Source of the DNA: Paramoeba atlantica
Taxonomy: Eukaryota > Discosea
Length of the DNA stretch: 64,000 bases
Reading direction: 5' to 3'
Assembly: GCA_977017575.1 (NCBI GenBank)
Contig: CDRNVI010000014.1
Location: 310,001 to 374,000, forward strand
A model generated the notes under the pieces. The model saw nothing but the letters and a program-made list of their open reading frames with translations. It was not told the DNA's origin and made no database searches. Numbering within the stretch: the first letter of the stretch is position 1; each line of letters opens with the position of its first letter. Made by a program: the position numbers and the translations under genes. Positions 21,516-31,269 of this stretch are shown in pieces.

Positions 21516-21580
21516 GCCATGAATACCGCGATTCATTTGCAGATACAGTTTCTGTACCTTGTTGAATTATTTTAATTTTT
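21516..21580 (+). ncRNA. Spliced-leader-like sequence ahead of the LINE
   Basis: ACAGTTTCTGTAC (21,545-21,557) followed by cttgttg matches the 3' half of euglenozoan spliced-leader exons. That conserved core is ACAGTTTCTGTAC, then a few T/A bases, then TTG. The preceding ~25 bases (cgcgattcatttgcagat) also resemble the diplonemid exon (cgatt...gc..ta). An aattttt run at about 21,573, like an Sm site, follows. There is no GT directly at the expected exon end, so it could be a degenerate SL RNA gene or an SL exon copied from a trans-spliced transcript. Confidence 0.5.
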
Positions 21581-21640
21581 CTACTTGGTACTAACTGTAT
21601 GAAACCTCCATGACAACCAGAACCGCCACACAGGAGGAAA

Positions 21641-22999
21641 TTGCAACACCAGGCCTTCCTCAAGGACCCGGCGTTGCGCGGAAACAGTCTTTGCATTTCA
21701 TCCAGAGCCGGGCACGACCCGTCAGTAGTCAGTAGTCATAGTATGCTTTGGAACTACTACCCCGACATAAAGTCCGCTTGTCTTAGTCACCTCGTGAGAC
21801 AACGCATCGCTTCACAACAAGGTGCTGAAGCTGCACTTAGTAAGGCCCTCAACGGCAAGGGAACACCACATGATTTGGTAATAGAGGCAGCTACACTCGA
21901 GGAACTAATACATCACCATGCCTGCGACTACATTGAAATTAGCAGAAACTCGCACCCATCGGAAAAGTACTACCACGCCAGCTGGACTTCCCTATTCAAT
22001 GACCCCCACCTTAGCATCAGCGACTCGTACTCCAGCCCGAACGCCCTAGGCAAAGCAGTCCTGAAGTCCGTGAGCGGGGCTAAAGTACCGGGGCTTGAAA
22101 AGTTTACCATCAAAATTACCCGAAACACAAACTCCAACACCGAAATTACACCATACCAACCGGCACAAAGAGTAGAGGGCACACCTTTCCAAATTGCGAA
22201 GCCACGTTCTACGAAACCCAACGAACCACAGACCGTGGAACCTCTCAAAGGACCCTGCAGACACAAATGCTCTAGCAAGCTAACGTGCCTGCACAAGTGT
22301 TGCAAAATATTTGGACCTACCCACAATCAAGAACCTGCAAGCACCTCTACCCTTGACACAACGAATTTGAACTCGACCACCGGCAGAACGCTAAAATGGG
22401 ACTTGAGAAGCTCGACTCGCGAACTTGGTCACTCCCCGAAGGCCACAGACATGCCCACTAGAAGTCGGCGAAACCCGCAGTCAAGAGCAGAGAAAGCGGC
22501 AACATCACAGTACAAAGGCCCAGTGAACGACCTGCCCACCTCGAATCCAGTGCCTGACATGAATGATGACGATACAACCTTTCTGGAAAAGGTCGGAGTG
22601 CTGGCAGGATGGGCAACTAGTAGGGTCTCTGAACTCTGTGATGCTTTCGCAACTGGTAGAAAAGCAGGGGCCCCTGTCAACGAGGCAGTACAGAAAAGCG
22701 AGAGATCGATGCAGTCAGGATACGACCCCACACAGGACCCCGAGCGTGACTGGCAGTACCGCAGCACTATGAAGCACTACGAAGCAAAGCACATATCTAG
22801 GAAGAATGACGTCAAAGAAGCCCCCAAAAGCGCGAGTTTACAGCCAGATCAAAGCACGAATCACGCAGCGCGACCCAGTACGACTTGTGTTACATTTGGG
22901 TACCCAGGCGCGGGGGGAAAAGGACCCTGCAAGCACACATGCCGAGAAAAGCTCTCATGCGCCCACCGATGCTGCAAGACATACGGGCCTCTCTCTTAA
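21641..22999 (+). CDS. LINE ORF1 protein with two CxxxC-type zinc fingers
   Basis: The 452-residue polar protein contains two copies of an unusual finger. One is GPCRHKCSSKLTCLHKCC near residue 205 and the other is GPCKHTCREKLSCAHRCC near the C-terminus, spaced C-x3-C-x5-C-x3-CC. The same spacing is known from the C-terminal finger of Mer3/HFM1-type helicases. It probably binds the element RNA or target DNA. It precedes the reverse-transcriptase frame, which lies in the same frame directly after its TAA stop. A second possible start in another frame (Met at 21,610) runs to about 21,735, so the true N-terminus is uncertain. Confidence 0.75.
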   Translation: MQHQAFLKDPALRGNSLCISSRAGHDPSVVSSHSMLWNYYPDIKSACLSHLVRQRIASQQGAEAALSKALNGKGTPHDLVIEAATLEELIHHHACDYIEISRNSHPSEKYYHASWTSLFNDPHLSISDSYSSPNALGKAVLKSVSGAKVPGLEKFTIKITRNTNSNTEITPYQPAQRVEGTPFQIAKPRSTKPNEPQTVEPLKGPCRHKCSSKLTCLHKCCKIFGPTHNQEPASTSTLDTTNLNSTTGRTLKWDLRSSTRELGHSPKATDMPTRSRRNPQSRAEKAATSQYKGPVNDLPTSNPVPDMNDDDTTFLEKVGVLAGWATSRVSELCDAFATGRKAGAPVNEAVQKSERSMQSGYDPTQDPERDWQYRSTMKHYEAKHISRKNDVKEAPKSASLQPDQSTNHAARPSTTCVTFGYPGAGGKGPCKHTCREKLSCAHRCCKTYGPLS

Positions 23000-25900
23000 C
23001 TGCAATCTTCCACGCATGCAAGAAATACCACGAATATCTCCGGAGAAGCAACGAATCATTGCCCGGCACCGAACCGCGACGATCCCTTACACAAGAAAAG
23101 GCATGAACTACTTCAACAACACAACGACATTCAAGGTGGGAAACTCTGCGTCAAACTAAACGATGATCAATGGCGTTCAGTAGAAAAGCGAGCCCTAGGG
23201 AGATGCAAGGAGCTCCTACACAAAGACGCCACAAACGCGTTCCTAGCAAAGGAGAACGGTGCTATACTCGCCGCGTCTATCGCTGTATCAACCTTTGAGG
23301 TGAGTCAAGAGGTGAATCCCACCAAAGGGTTCGTTCTTCGCACAAAACAAGGACATTCCAAATTTAAATATAGACCTTTAGCCATAGAAAAAGTGAACCG
23401 AGAACTATCCAAGCATATACAACGACTGAAACGATCCCTTAGATTCACCCATGGCACGGAAGCCCGAAATACCTTACGCCGCCAAATCAAAGAAAACAAG
23501 AAGCTAGAAAGAATCTACGCAGACAAGGCCGACGTGCAACGCCGAGCGTTAGAAGGTAGATGGGCGCATGAACGTTTCTCAAGAAACCCATGGACTGCGG
23601 CTGCTGAAGCCATGGACAGACCCAGTGAGGATGAAGTCACAAACACGCAATACCCAAGCTGTACAATGCTCGAAATAGAGGAACATTTCAGTCAAACCCT
23701 AACGAAAGAGCGCGACACTCTCCGGCTCCCTAACTTCGATATACTAGGCCCTAGAGCCACCAACGAAATGACGTGGATACCAGTAACAGCCGAAACAATC
23801 GCCAATGCCATCTCAAGCAAACGGGGCTCTAGTTCACCAGGGCAAGATACAATCACAAACGCAGCGCTAAAACGATGCCCAGCACTATACAGCTCCCTGG
23901 CCAAAATGTTTAATGACTTAATAAAATTCGGGACATGCCCCACGTCGTGGTCTCTAGCGATCACGCGTCTTATCCACAAAGGTGGAGACCCTAAAATACC
24001 TAGGAACTGGCGGCCCATAGCACTCACAAGCTGTCTGGGAAAACTTCTTCACAGCATCATAGGACACCAACTCCTGGACCATGCTGTAAGCTCAGGAGTC
24101 ATTGATACGACTATCCAAAAGGGGTTTCTACCACGGATGAATGGAACTCTGGAACACACCCAAACACTGTGTAACCTGCTGCAACATCATCAGCGCAAGA
24201 AGAATCAGTACTGTCTGGCCCAGATCGACCTCAGAAACGCATTCGGTTCGCTTTCCCACGACATCATATTCGAAGCTCTCTCCTGGGCGCGCGTGTCACC
24301 CGAAATCATTGAATACATCAAAGGCATGTATCTCTCAGCCACTACGAGATTCAAATGCGGCCAAGGACTAACCAAGGAAATCGCAGTGCAACGTGGCGTA
24401 CTACAAGGTGATACTCTATCCCCAGTGCTCTTCAATATTGCGATGGAGATCGTCCTCCGCTACATGCGTCGCACATGCCCGTACTATGGCATATCCTACC
24501 CCGATACACCAAAGCACTTCCTAAAGGCTTATGTTGATGACCTTACGATAATTACGTCAAGTGATTTCGACATGAACAATGCAATACAATCACTCTCTAT
24601 CGTCCTTAGACGCATTGGATTGTCTATCAACGTCGAAAAAAGTAGGGTACAATGTATGGCCATGCGAGCGGGAACGGAACATCCAGGATATATGACGAGG
24701 CGGCCAAAGATTGAATGTGACGGAGATCCGATTCCCCACATTTGCGACAGAGGTAGTGCCTTCCTGGGAATGACACTGGCCCCTGGAGCACAACAAGCCA
24801 GAGAGCTATATAAAAAGTTGAACGCGAAACTTAAGACTTGGTTACAAAATGTGCACCGAAGCGCACATACGCTACCTGAAAAACTATGGATCTATCAAAA
24901 TGTTATGCTCGCTCGCCTACGATATGCTTTCACGGTCCATCCTTGCATAACGTTCAACTTTATACTTCGACTCCAGAAGACGGCAACCTCCTACATTAGG
25001 AAATGGATCAACATGGCCTCTAAAGGTAGCACAGAAGTCCTGTACTCAGATCGCGGTTGGGGCCTAACAGCACTCTCTAAGCTTTGGTTCGAATGCACTG
25101 CCACCGCGATGACTCAAATGAATAAATCCAGAGACATCAATGTCCAAGCAGCGCTACGTTCCCGCATTGAAGAGGAGCAAAACAGGCGAGCTAGAGGGCA
25201 ACTACGACCAGCATGCGAAATCCTACAACACCTAAACGACGCAAAACGCGCCAAAAAAATCATGCGGGAATATTACGAAGCGAAAATTGTACAAGACCTT
25301 CAGAAACGAGCACCGGTCGCAGCCAAATGGTGGACAACACCTTCCGAAACTGAACTTGCGAAGGAGTTTTCCGCCGTACTGAACAACCTGAACAGCACGA
25401 AGCTAACACGTTTTGCGACCTCGGTTCTACTTACCACTCCTTTACCCTCAAAGTCAAACCTTCGGACATGGGGCCTTCACTTCTCAAATGCTACATGTGT
25501 GGTATGCGGAAAAGAAGCACAGACGGTACGACACGTTATTTCAGGTTGCAAAACATCTCTTGATCAGGGGCGTTATACCCTCAGACACGACACAGTGCTA
25601 GCTGAACTGGCCAAACGCATCCAAGAATCCCCGCATACAAAATACCAGCATTTTGACCTACTAGGTCACCGAAATCCACCACACTGGCTGCACAACAATA
25701 CAAATCATCAACGCCCAGGCGGATTCGTTGCACTGACTGACGGTACAGAATTCATCGTTGAGCTCACTGTCCCCTGGGAAGAAAACTGTATGCAGGCAAA
25801 TGAATATAAACGCCTCAAGTACAACGCCCTATTACACGAACGACGAACAGTGCACCCGAACACGTACCTCCTCGTATTCGAAATTGGAGCACGAGGTGGT

Positions 25901-26065
25901 CTGGTAGCCTCCTCAGCGGATATTAATCGGTTGTTTGGAGGGGACGAAGATTTGGGGGCTAAATGTCGGGCGTCACTCTCCCGAGCTGCTATCCGTTCCA
26001 GCTCCTTATTATGGCATAAGCGTGATTCCCCGCAATGGAGCGATGCAGAGACACTGTCCGCATAA
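23000..26065 (+). CDS. LINE ORF2: reverse transcriptase with restriction-like endonuclease
   Basis: The frame is open from the codon after the ORF1 TAA. Its first in-frame ATG is at 23,612, so it may be made by stop read-through or non-ATG initiation. The reverse transcriptase motifs are SSPGQD, GGDPKIPRNWRPIALTS, QIDLRNAFGSL, QRGVLQGDTLSPVLFNIAM and the catalytic AYVDD. After the thumb follows a Cys-His cluster CVVCG...H...C, then a PD-(D/E)xK-like endonuclease with DGTEFIVELTVPWE and a downstream YKRLKYNAL lysine. This order (RT, then CCHC, then restriction-like endonuclease) defines the CRE/R2/NeSL group, whose members insert at fixed sites by target-primed reverse transcription. The ORF is intact to its stop, so the element may be young. 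Confidence 0.92.
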   Translation: MQSSTHARNTTNISGEATNHCPAPNRDDPLHKKRHELLQQHNDIQGGKLCVKLNDDQWRSVEKRALGRCKELLHKDATNAFLAKENGAILAASIAVSTFEVSQEVNPTKGFVLRTKQGHSKFKYRPLAIEKVNRELSKHIQRLKRSLRFTHGTEARNTLRRQIKENKKLERIYADKADVQRRALEGRWAHERFSRNPWTAAAEAMDRPSEDEVTNTQYPSCTMLEIEEHFSQTLTKERDTLRLPNFDILGPRATNEMTWIPVTAETIANAISSKRGSSSPGQDTITNAALKRCPALYSSLAKMFNDLIKFGTCPTSWSLAITRLIHKGGDPKIPRNWRPIALTSCLGKLLHSIIGHQLLDHAVSSGVIDTTIQKGFLPRMNGTLEHTQTLCNLLQHHQRKKNQYCLAQIDLRNAFGSLSHDIIFEALSWARVSPEIIEYIKGMYLSATTRFKCGQGLTKEIAVQRGVLQGDTLSPVLFNIAMEIVLRYMRRTCPYYGISYPDTPKHFLKAYVDDLTIITSSDFDMNNAIQSLSIVLRRIGLSINVEKSRVQCMAMRAGTEHPGYMTRRPKIECDGDPIPHICDRGSAFLGMTLAPGAQQARELYKKLNAKLKTWLQNVHRSAHTLPEKLWIYQNVMLARLRYAFTVHPCITFNFILRLQKTATSYIRKWINMASKGSTEVLYSDRGWGLTALSKLWFECTATAMTQMNKSRDINVQAALRSRIEEEQNRRARGQLRPACEILQHLNDAKRAKKIMREYYEAKIVQDLQKRAPVAAKWWTTPSETELAKEFSAVLNNLNSTKLTRFATSVLLTTPLPSKSNLRTWGLHFSNATCVVCGKEAQTVRHVISGCKTSLDQGRYTLRHDTVLAELAKRIQESPHTKYQHFDLLGHRNPPHWLHNNTNHQRPGGFVALTDGTEFIVELTVPWEENCMQANEYKRLKYNALLHERRTVHPNTYLLVFEIGARGGLVASSADINRLFGGDEDLGAKCRASLSRAAIRSSSLLWHKRDSPQWSDAETLSA

Positions 26066-26149
26066 GGGATGCACCTAACAGCGTCATATGCGCAAGTTAG
26101 TTACATCCTTAAAATACTCTATCTTAAAAGATATGATATCATCATCATC

Positions 26150-26688
26150 AGTTCATGCCAGGGACATCGAGATATGGATTTGATCTTGGACGTGCTCTTT
26201 CGAGACACCTCTCCTTGGTTTCCATTGCCGTCCTGATTGGATGAACTGTTGAGTTCATGCCAGGGACATCGAGATATGGATTTGATCTTGGACGTGCTCT
26301 TTCGAGACACCTCTCCTTGGTTTCCATTGCCGTCCTGATTGGATGAACTGTTGAGTTCATGCCAGGGACATCGAGATATGTATTTAATCTTGGATGTGCT
26401 CTTTCGAGACACCTCTCCTTGGTTTCATTGCCGTCCTGATTGGATGAACTGTTGAGTTCATGCCAGGGACATCGAGATATGGATTTGATCTTGGACGTGC
26501 TCTTTCGAGACACCTCTCCTTGGTTTCCATTGCCGTCCTGATTGGATGAACTGTTGAGTTCATGCCAGGGACATCGAGATATGGATTTGATCTTGGATGT
26601 GCTCTTTCGAGACACCTCTCCTTGGTTTCCATTGCCGTCCTGATTGGATGAACTGTTGAGTTCATGCCATGAATACCGCGATTCATTT
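26150..26688. repeat. 102-bp tandem repeat array, right (about 5.3 units)
   Basis: It has the same unit as 21,171-21,515 in the same orientation, beginning mid-unit at gttcatgccaggg right after the LINE and ending with the same catgaataccgcgattcat tail. There the similarity to the left side stops (tgtgattgtag instead of the leader-like motif). Confidence 0.92.
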
Positions 26689-26865
26689 GCTGTGATTGTA
26701 GACATCTTTTCACGCATCGCATTGGGATTCTGCTTTTTAAAGCGATGGAATAGAAGGTGGGGGAGGGGTTAAATGATGGTATTTGACGGACTCATTGTCC
26801 AGGAACGATCCGCGTTGACGAGTGGGCGCTTTCGCATAGAAATGATTTGTGCACATACAGGGGAG

Positions 26866-27400
26866 TGCACGAAAATATGGGGGGGTCAAATTTCTTATAA
26901 CTCGCCCAATTTTGGAAAATAATAGCGCATTCGAGAGCCATCACAGAGTCTCGAATGCTCTTGAACCATAGACCAAACGTTTTCTATGGGGGAAAGCTCT
27001 GGTGAATTGGGGGGCCAATTTTTCAATACATCTTTCATTCTACTTGTAATGTAGTACTTAGAGGCATGGGCGGTGTGTGCCTTTGCCCCATCTTGTTGAA
27101 ACATACAATTCATGGGGAAAGGTACCTTTTTGAGCGTCTCTATGTAGGACATACTCGTGACAGACGAGTCAGAATCCAGAATAACCAAGTGTCTCCACCC
27201 TACTCCTACGGCACCCCAAACTTGACATCTTGGCGCCCAGCGTACTTTTTGACGCGGGGCCGCTTTTTGACCGGGTGCTACCCACACATTCGCGGGACAG
27301 CTTCCTTTTTGACACACCCTGATCGTCCCTCATCCTTAACAAAAGCTTTCCGCTATTCGTAAGCCCCCCTTTCGGTAGCCGGGAAGGAGATTTCGGCATT
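26866..27400 (-). mobile_element. Tc1-like transposase relic
   Basis: The minus strand encodes an N-terminal helix-turn-helix part (GGLTNSGKLLLRMRDDQGVS) at about 27,320-27,399. It also encodes the C-terminal catalytic part with FQQDGAKAHTA and WPPNSPELSPIENVWSMV at about 26,950-27,110. The central part is deleted and the two parts are in different frames. The left end carries an inverted-repeat sequence (cccaattttggaaaat) shared with the element at 54,718-55,460 and, inverted, with about 30,775-30,845. Confidence 0.8.
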
Positions 27401-27499
27401 TTCCCGAAAAAATGAAGTTTTTCAAAAAAATCAGTTTTTTTAAAGATTTTTAAACGAGCTGAAAATAGCGGGAACGTGCAGATCTCAAAATTTTGAACG

Positions 27500-27600
27500 A
27501 TAATGTGGTGCCGTAACCCCCCTACGCCCCCCTGTGCGAAAAATAAGGGTAGGTCACTTATTCGTTGGGGGGGGTTATATTCTACGCGTGTTCCACGGCG
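27500..27600. other. Terminal sequence of a Tc1-like element
   Basis: The stretch ending cgttggggggggtta, with gtcacttattcg inside it, matches the terminal repeat of the Tc1-like element at 29,115-30,418 in inverted orientation. It is likely the other end of the relic above or of a deleted relative. Confidence 0.45.
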
Positions 27601-27816
27601 TAATCTTGTCTCAGCGCGGCACGGCTCACCGCTTCATATTACCACTCCTAGGGCAGGTACCTATCAGTATAGGGATACGAAGTTAGGCCCGGTGCCACCG
27701 TAAAGCCGGAGAAGGTAAACGAAAAGAATGCCACTAATTATCGTTAGTCGTACTCCTAAGTTTCCTTCCAACCCAAACCACAAAAGTGATTCAGGTAATT
27801 AACGTCCACGTATACA

Positions 27817-28572
27817 GTGGTGTTCAGCGTCTTTTACCCCCCCCTACAGGTCTTGTATTTTGTCCGATTTTGTAAATATTTGGTATACCACCGTTTTTCG
27901 ACCTAATCGTTCCGAATCCGAGGTCCTTTTCATTCGAGCGACCCCCTACCCCCCCTAGCCAGGTAGGGGTAAAAAAAGCTAATTACATTTTTTTGGGTTT
28001 ATTTTTTTGAATGTTTCGGATGAGGAACAGTAGTAAAGTAGGTCAGAAGACGTGGAAAAGGTGTGCAAAGTAATCTCTAGTATTTAGTCATATGCACTTT
28101 AGCCTCCTTGACCAAAAGAAAACGTTTACTATAGTCCCGGAAGGCTTTCTTAAACGTTTCCGGTTGATCTTCGGAAAAAAAGCGAAAAGTTTCAATGATG
28201 GACCCGGTGCTAAGTTTATGAAATTTTTCGAGTGTCTTATAAGACTTAAGTCGCTCTCAATCGATCGCGAGTGCCGTGCGCATCTCGGGGCACACGAGGC
28301 TCCTGCCTCGTGGAAGGTAAGCACAGGGGGCGGTGCTTCTTCGTCATGAATCACCAACAAGTGTACCAATTTTGAAAAAAATGTACTCTGTGAAAAAAAA
28401 TCGGCTTTTTTGCAGTTTTTTCCGGCTTAGGTATGATACAGGTGTCCACGAGTGAAAAGGACCTCGGATTCGGAACGATTGGGTCGAAAAACAGTCCCAT
28501 ACAAAATATTTCCAAAATCGAACAAAATGCAAGACCTGTAGGGGGGGGGGTAAAAGAGGCTGAACACTACTG
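27817..28572. mobile_element. 756-bp TIR element inserted near the MULE relic
   Basis: Termini cagtggtgttcagc and gctgaacactactg are inverted and flanked by TA (27,815-27,816; 28,573-28,574). Inverted similarity continues for over 100 bp, including cctacaggtcttg and cgttccgaatccgaggtcc. The interior has no convincing transposase, so it is a Tc1/mariner-type non-autonomous copy. Confidence 0.88.
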
Positions 28573-28574
28573 TA

Positions 28575-29114
28575 CATCCCTAATTGCAACTCATAAAATG
28601 TCTTTTATGCCCCAAGGTCATAAATTATACATCAACAACTCCGAATCTGCCCATTCTGCTTTGAAAGGCTATTGTAGTCGACATTTTTACACATGGGGAA
28701 GGAGCCTGAGTGATTGCGAAGCACGTGCGCGCTTGATTTCATGTATTTTCTTTAAAACAGAGGCGCATAACCGCTTTCGAAAACTGTAATGGCTAGACAC
28801 TCGTCCGACAACAACGCTGTATATGATACAGATGCTGATTTTGACACTGATGAATTTGGTGCAAGAGACACACATTCAGACGCTAGTGATCATTCAGAGG
28901 CTAGCGATGACTCAGAAATGCCGACAACTCGATTAGGCCGGGCTCTGGTCGAACACATTCGACTTAAACGCAGGTACGGTAGGAATGAAATGGGGGACTA
29001 CAAGTATATGGTACGAAGCGCTACTGACCATCATTACACAATCTACATAGGTCTTAGTGGTGCTCGATGCACCTGCCCAGATGGACGCCGAGGCAACCGA
29101 TGCAAGCACATATA
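28575..29114 (+). pseudogene. MULE-type transposase C-terminal relic with SWIM finger
   Basis: The translation contains NNSESAHSALKGY, typical of the segment after the catalytic core in MuDR/FAR1-like transposases. After a change of frame and a stop comes an acidic stretch and a SWIM finger CTCPDG...CKH (CxC...CxH). The Tc1-like element at 29,115 is inserted at the TA inside the Ile codon after CKH. Sequence beyond that element (30,421-30,525) still shows FGVDENHPILLKSEFSP. A host SWIM protein is less likely, because the order of parts matches MULEs. Confidence 0.6.
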
Positions 29115-30418
29115 AACCCCCCGTCACGAATAAGTGACCATAGGCTAAAATCTGTGTTGAGGGGGGTATGGGGGTATACATACCATATTTTCGTGTAGAA
29201 TTTCGCGTTCTGCAGTTTCCCGCTATTGTTTTCTGTCCTAGAGAAACTAAATTTTTTAAAAAATTGAAAATATCGATTTTTTGAAAAACACTTTTTCGTT
29301 TATGAGAAGGAGAAAACTCTCCCTACCTAAAGGGTGTTTGACGCAAGCAGGGAAGCTTATACTTCGTTTGCGTCACGAAGACGGTGTTTCTAAGCGAAAA
29401 CTAGCAAAAGAATTTAATGTTAGTCGCCGAATTGTGAGACCTTACTTGGCAGAACCAATTGTGACTTATGAGGCTTCCACCCCGAAATCTGAAAGTCCGG
29501 AGGTGAAAAAATGAAGATGTGAAATTGAGAATGCCTTGCAGGATACAGATGCATGGGGGGTACCAAAGAACAATAGTTCCAGACGTATTGTAGCTGTACT
29601 TGCTAGGAAAGGAATAAAAATAGGGAGAAGAACTGTACAAAGGAATCTTAAAGAATTGGCATGGAACTACCAAGTGCGTCCTCTTTCTCAGGGCTTATCT
29701 GAAAAACAAATGATTAAAAGGGTAAAATTTTGTAAAAAATGGCTAAGAGAAGCGCCACTCTGGAGAAGTAATATTTAGTGATGAAAAGATATTTGACACC
29801 AATGACTCAAGGCGAAATCAGTGGGTACGCCCAAATGGAAAGCCATCCACAAGACAAAAAGTACGCTGGGCACCAAAGTGTCACGTTGGGGTGCGATTGG
29901 GGTCAAACCAAAGTGTCACGTGGGGTGCGATTGGGGTCGGGTGGAAATGCTAGCGCATCCTTCCTGTTTCGAATATAAATAGTAAAACCTACGTAGAAAC
30001 GCTCGAAAGTGTAACACTACCTTCTAAACGTATTTTTCAACAAGATGGGGCCACTGCTCACACAGCGAAGGCCACTAAGCAGTATCTTTTGAATTCAGGA
30101 ATAAGAATAATAGCAATTGCCTTCTAATACCGAATCACTTATCCATTGCGTAAAGAATGCATGGAGCAAGATTCCTACTGAGGTTATGTATCATATGGTT
30201 CTTAGCTTCAATAAGCGACTGAAAGCTTGTATTGAGAAAAATGGCGAAAAAGTGAAAAAATGGTAGGCGACCCCCCCTAGGTGTAGGTGTTCAGAATTTG
30301 TACCAAGTGTGTGACCCCAAGATATTAGGGCCTGAGATCTGCAAAATGCAACAAGAATTAGCTAAAACGGCCTCATATACCAAAAGTTAGCCTATGTTCA
30401 CTTATCGTGACGGGGGTT
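29115..30418 (+). mobile_element. Tc1-like transposon, full length but decayed
   Basis: Ends aaccccccgtcacgaataag and cttatcgtgacgggggtt are inverted, with TA duplicated at 29,113-29,114 and 30,419-30,420. Coding pieces in order are a helix-turn-helix (CLTQAGKLILRLRHEDGVSKRKLAKEFNVS cut here as two helices), a second HTH-like part, a first catalytic Asp in SDEKIF (about 29,780) and a second in FQQDGATAHTA (about 30,040). The third catalytic region is degraded: the usual PIEN motif is not readable before NAWSKIP. Frames change near 29,515, 29,775 and 29,980, so it is inactive. Confidence 0.85.
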
Positions 30419-31130
30419 TATTTTGTGGAAACTTTGAATGAAAGAATTCGGAGTAGATGAAAATCATCCCATTCTTTTGAAATCAGAATTTTCTCCAAGT
30501 GACATAGCTACGTTGCTCTAGGAAATTCAACAACAGTACATTAATTACCTTAAATAGTTCGTACAGCACCTTAAATAGTTCGTACAGCACCTTAAAACAG
30601 CACAATATCGATGTACATACCCGAAAGAAAGCCGGAGAAAAAAAGAAAAAAAAGGAATTTTTGGGGTACATTCTGAGTTCCGTCCGACCAACGTTTTTTT
30701 ATCCTAAAATGCCTCGTGCATAATAGCACGGGGGACGACATACATACTATGTATACTCCACGTGAGGGCTATGTGAGAGCTCTCGAATGCGCTATTATTT
30801 TCCCAAATTGGCCAAGTTTTACAAATTATAGACCCCCAGCATTAGCTGCTCCCCCATGTATGCAATTGCATACAGTATATTGATAATGCATATAGCACAT
30901 TGATAATGCAGAATTTGGAGAAGAGTGCCTTCGAAAAAAATAAAAGATTCGTTGACCCATCTGCAACAGAAATCGGCGAATGCTACGCATAATGTTTTGT
31001 AAAGGAGTCCAATGAATTCACCTTTGCTCCCGGTAAGGCCACGGAGTTGAGTGAAGGCCTCCATACCGCACAACTACCACCTTCCCCCTCTATTTAGCGG
31101 GGGTCGCGCGAACCCGGGCCTTGTTTTTGT
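30419..31130. other. Relic DNA, no host gene
   Basis: It begins with the end of the MULE relic. It then holds a tandem ttaaatagttcgtacagcacc (30,550-30,595), an inverted copy of the Tc1-type terminal repeat (30,775-30,845) and two copies of the word gcacattgataatgcat (30,860-30,911). Confidence 0.6.
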
Positions 31131-31139
31131 GTTACAAAG

Positions 31140-31268
31140 GTGGTATGCATCATCAAAGTGCTATATGCATTATCAATGTGCCATATGCATTATCAATGTG
31201 CTACATGCACTATCAATGTGCTATATGCATTATCAATGTGCCGCTTAGTATGCATTATCAATGTGCGG
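31140..31268. repeat. Word cluster tgcattatcaatgtgc (six copies)
   Basis: A 20-22-bp unit tgcattatcaatgtgc(c/t)ata is repeated about six times. The inverted form gcacattgataatgcata occurs at 30,860-30,911, 43,690-43,912 and 54,620-54,690. It is not a CRISPR, because there are no spacers. Confidence 0.88.
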
Positions 31269-31269
31269 G

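Larger units (their letters stand above)
21516..26149 (+). mobile_element. Two-ORF non-LTR retrotransposon (CRE/R2-like)
   Basis: The element lies between two same-orientation arrays of the 102-bp repeat. The 3' end appears to be the (atc)n tract at about 26,135-26,149, which abuts gttcatgcca of the right array. The 5' boundary is uncertain. The leader-like motif at 21,545 could be its first part. Site-specific insertion into a repeated target fits this group. Confidence 0.75.
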
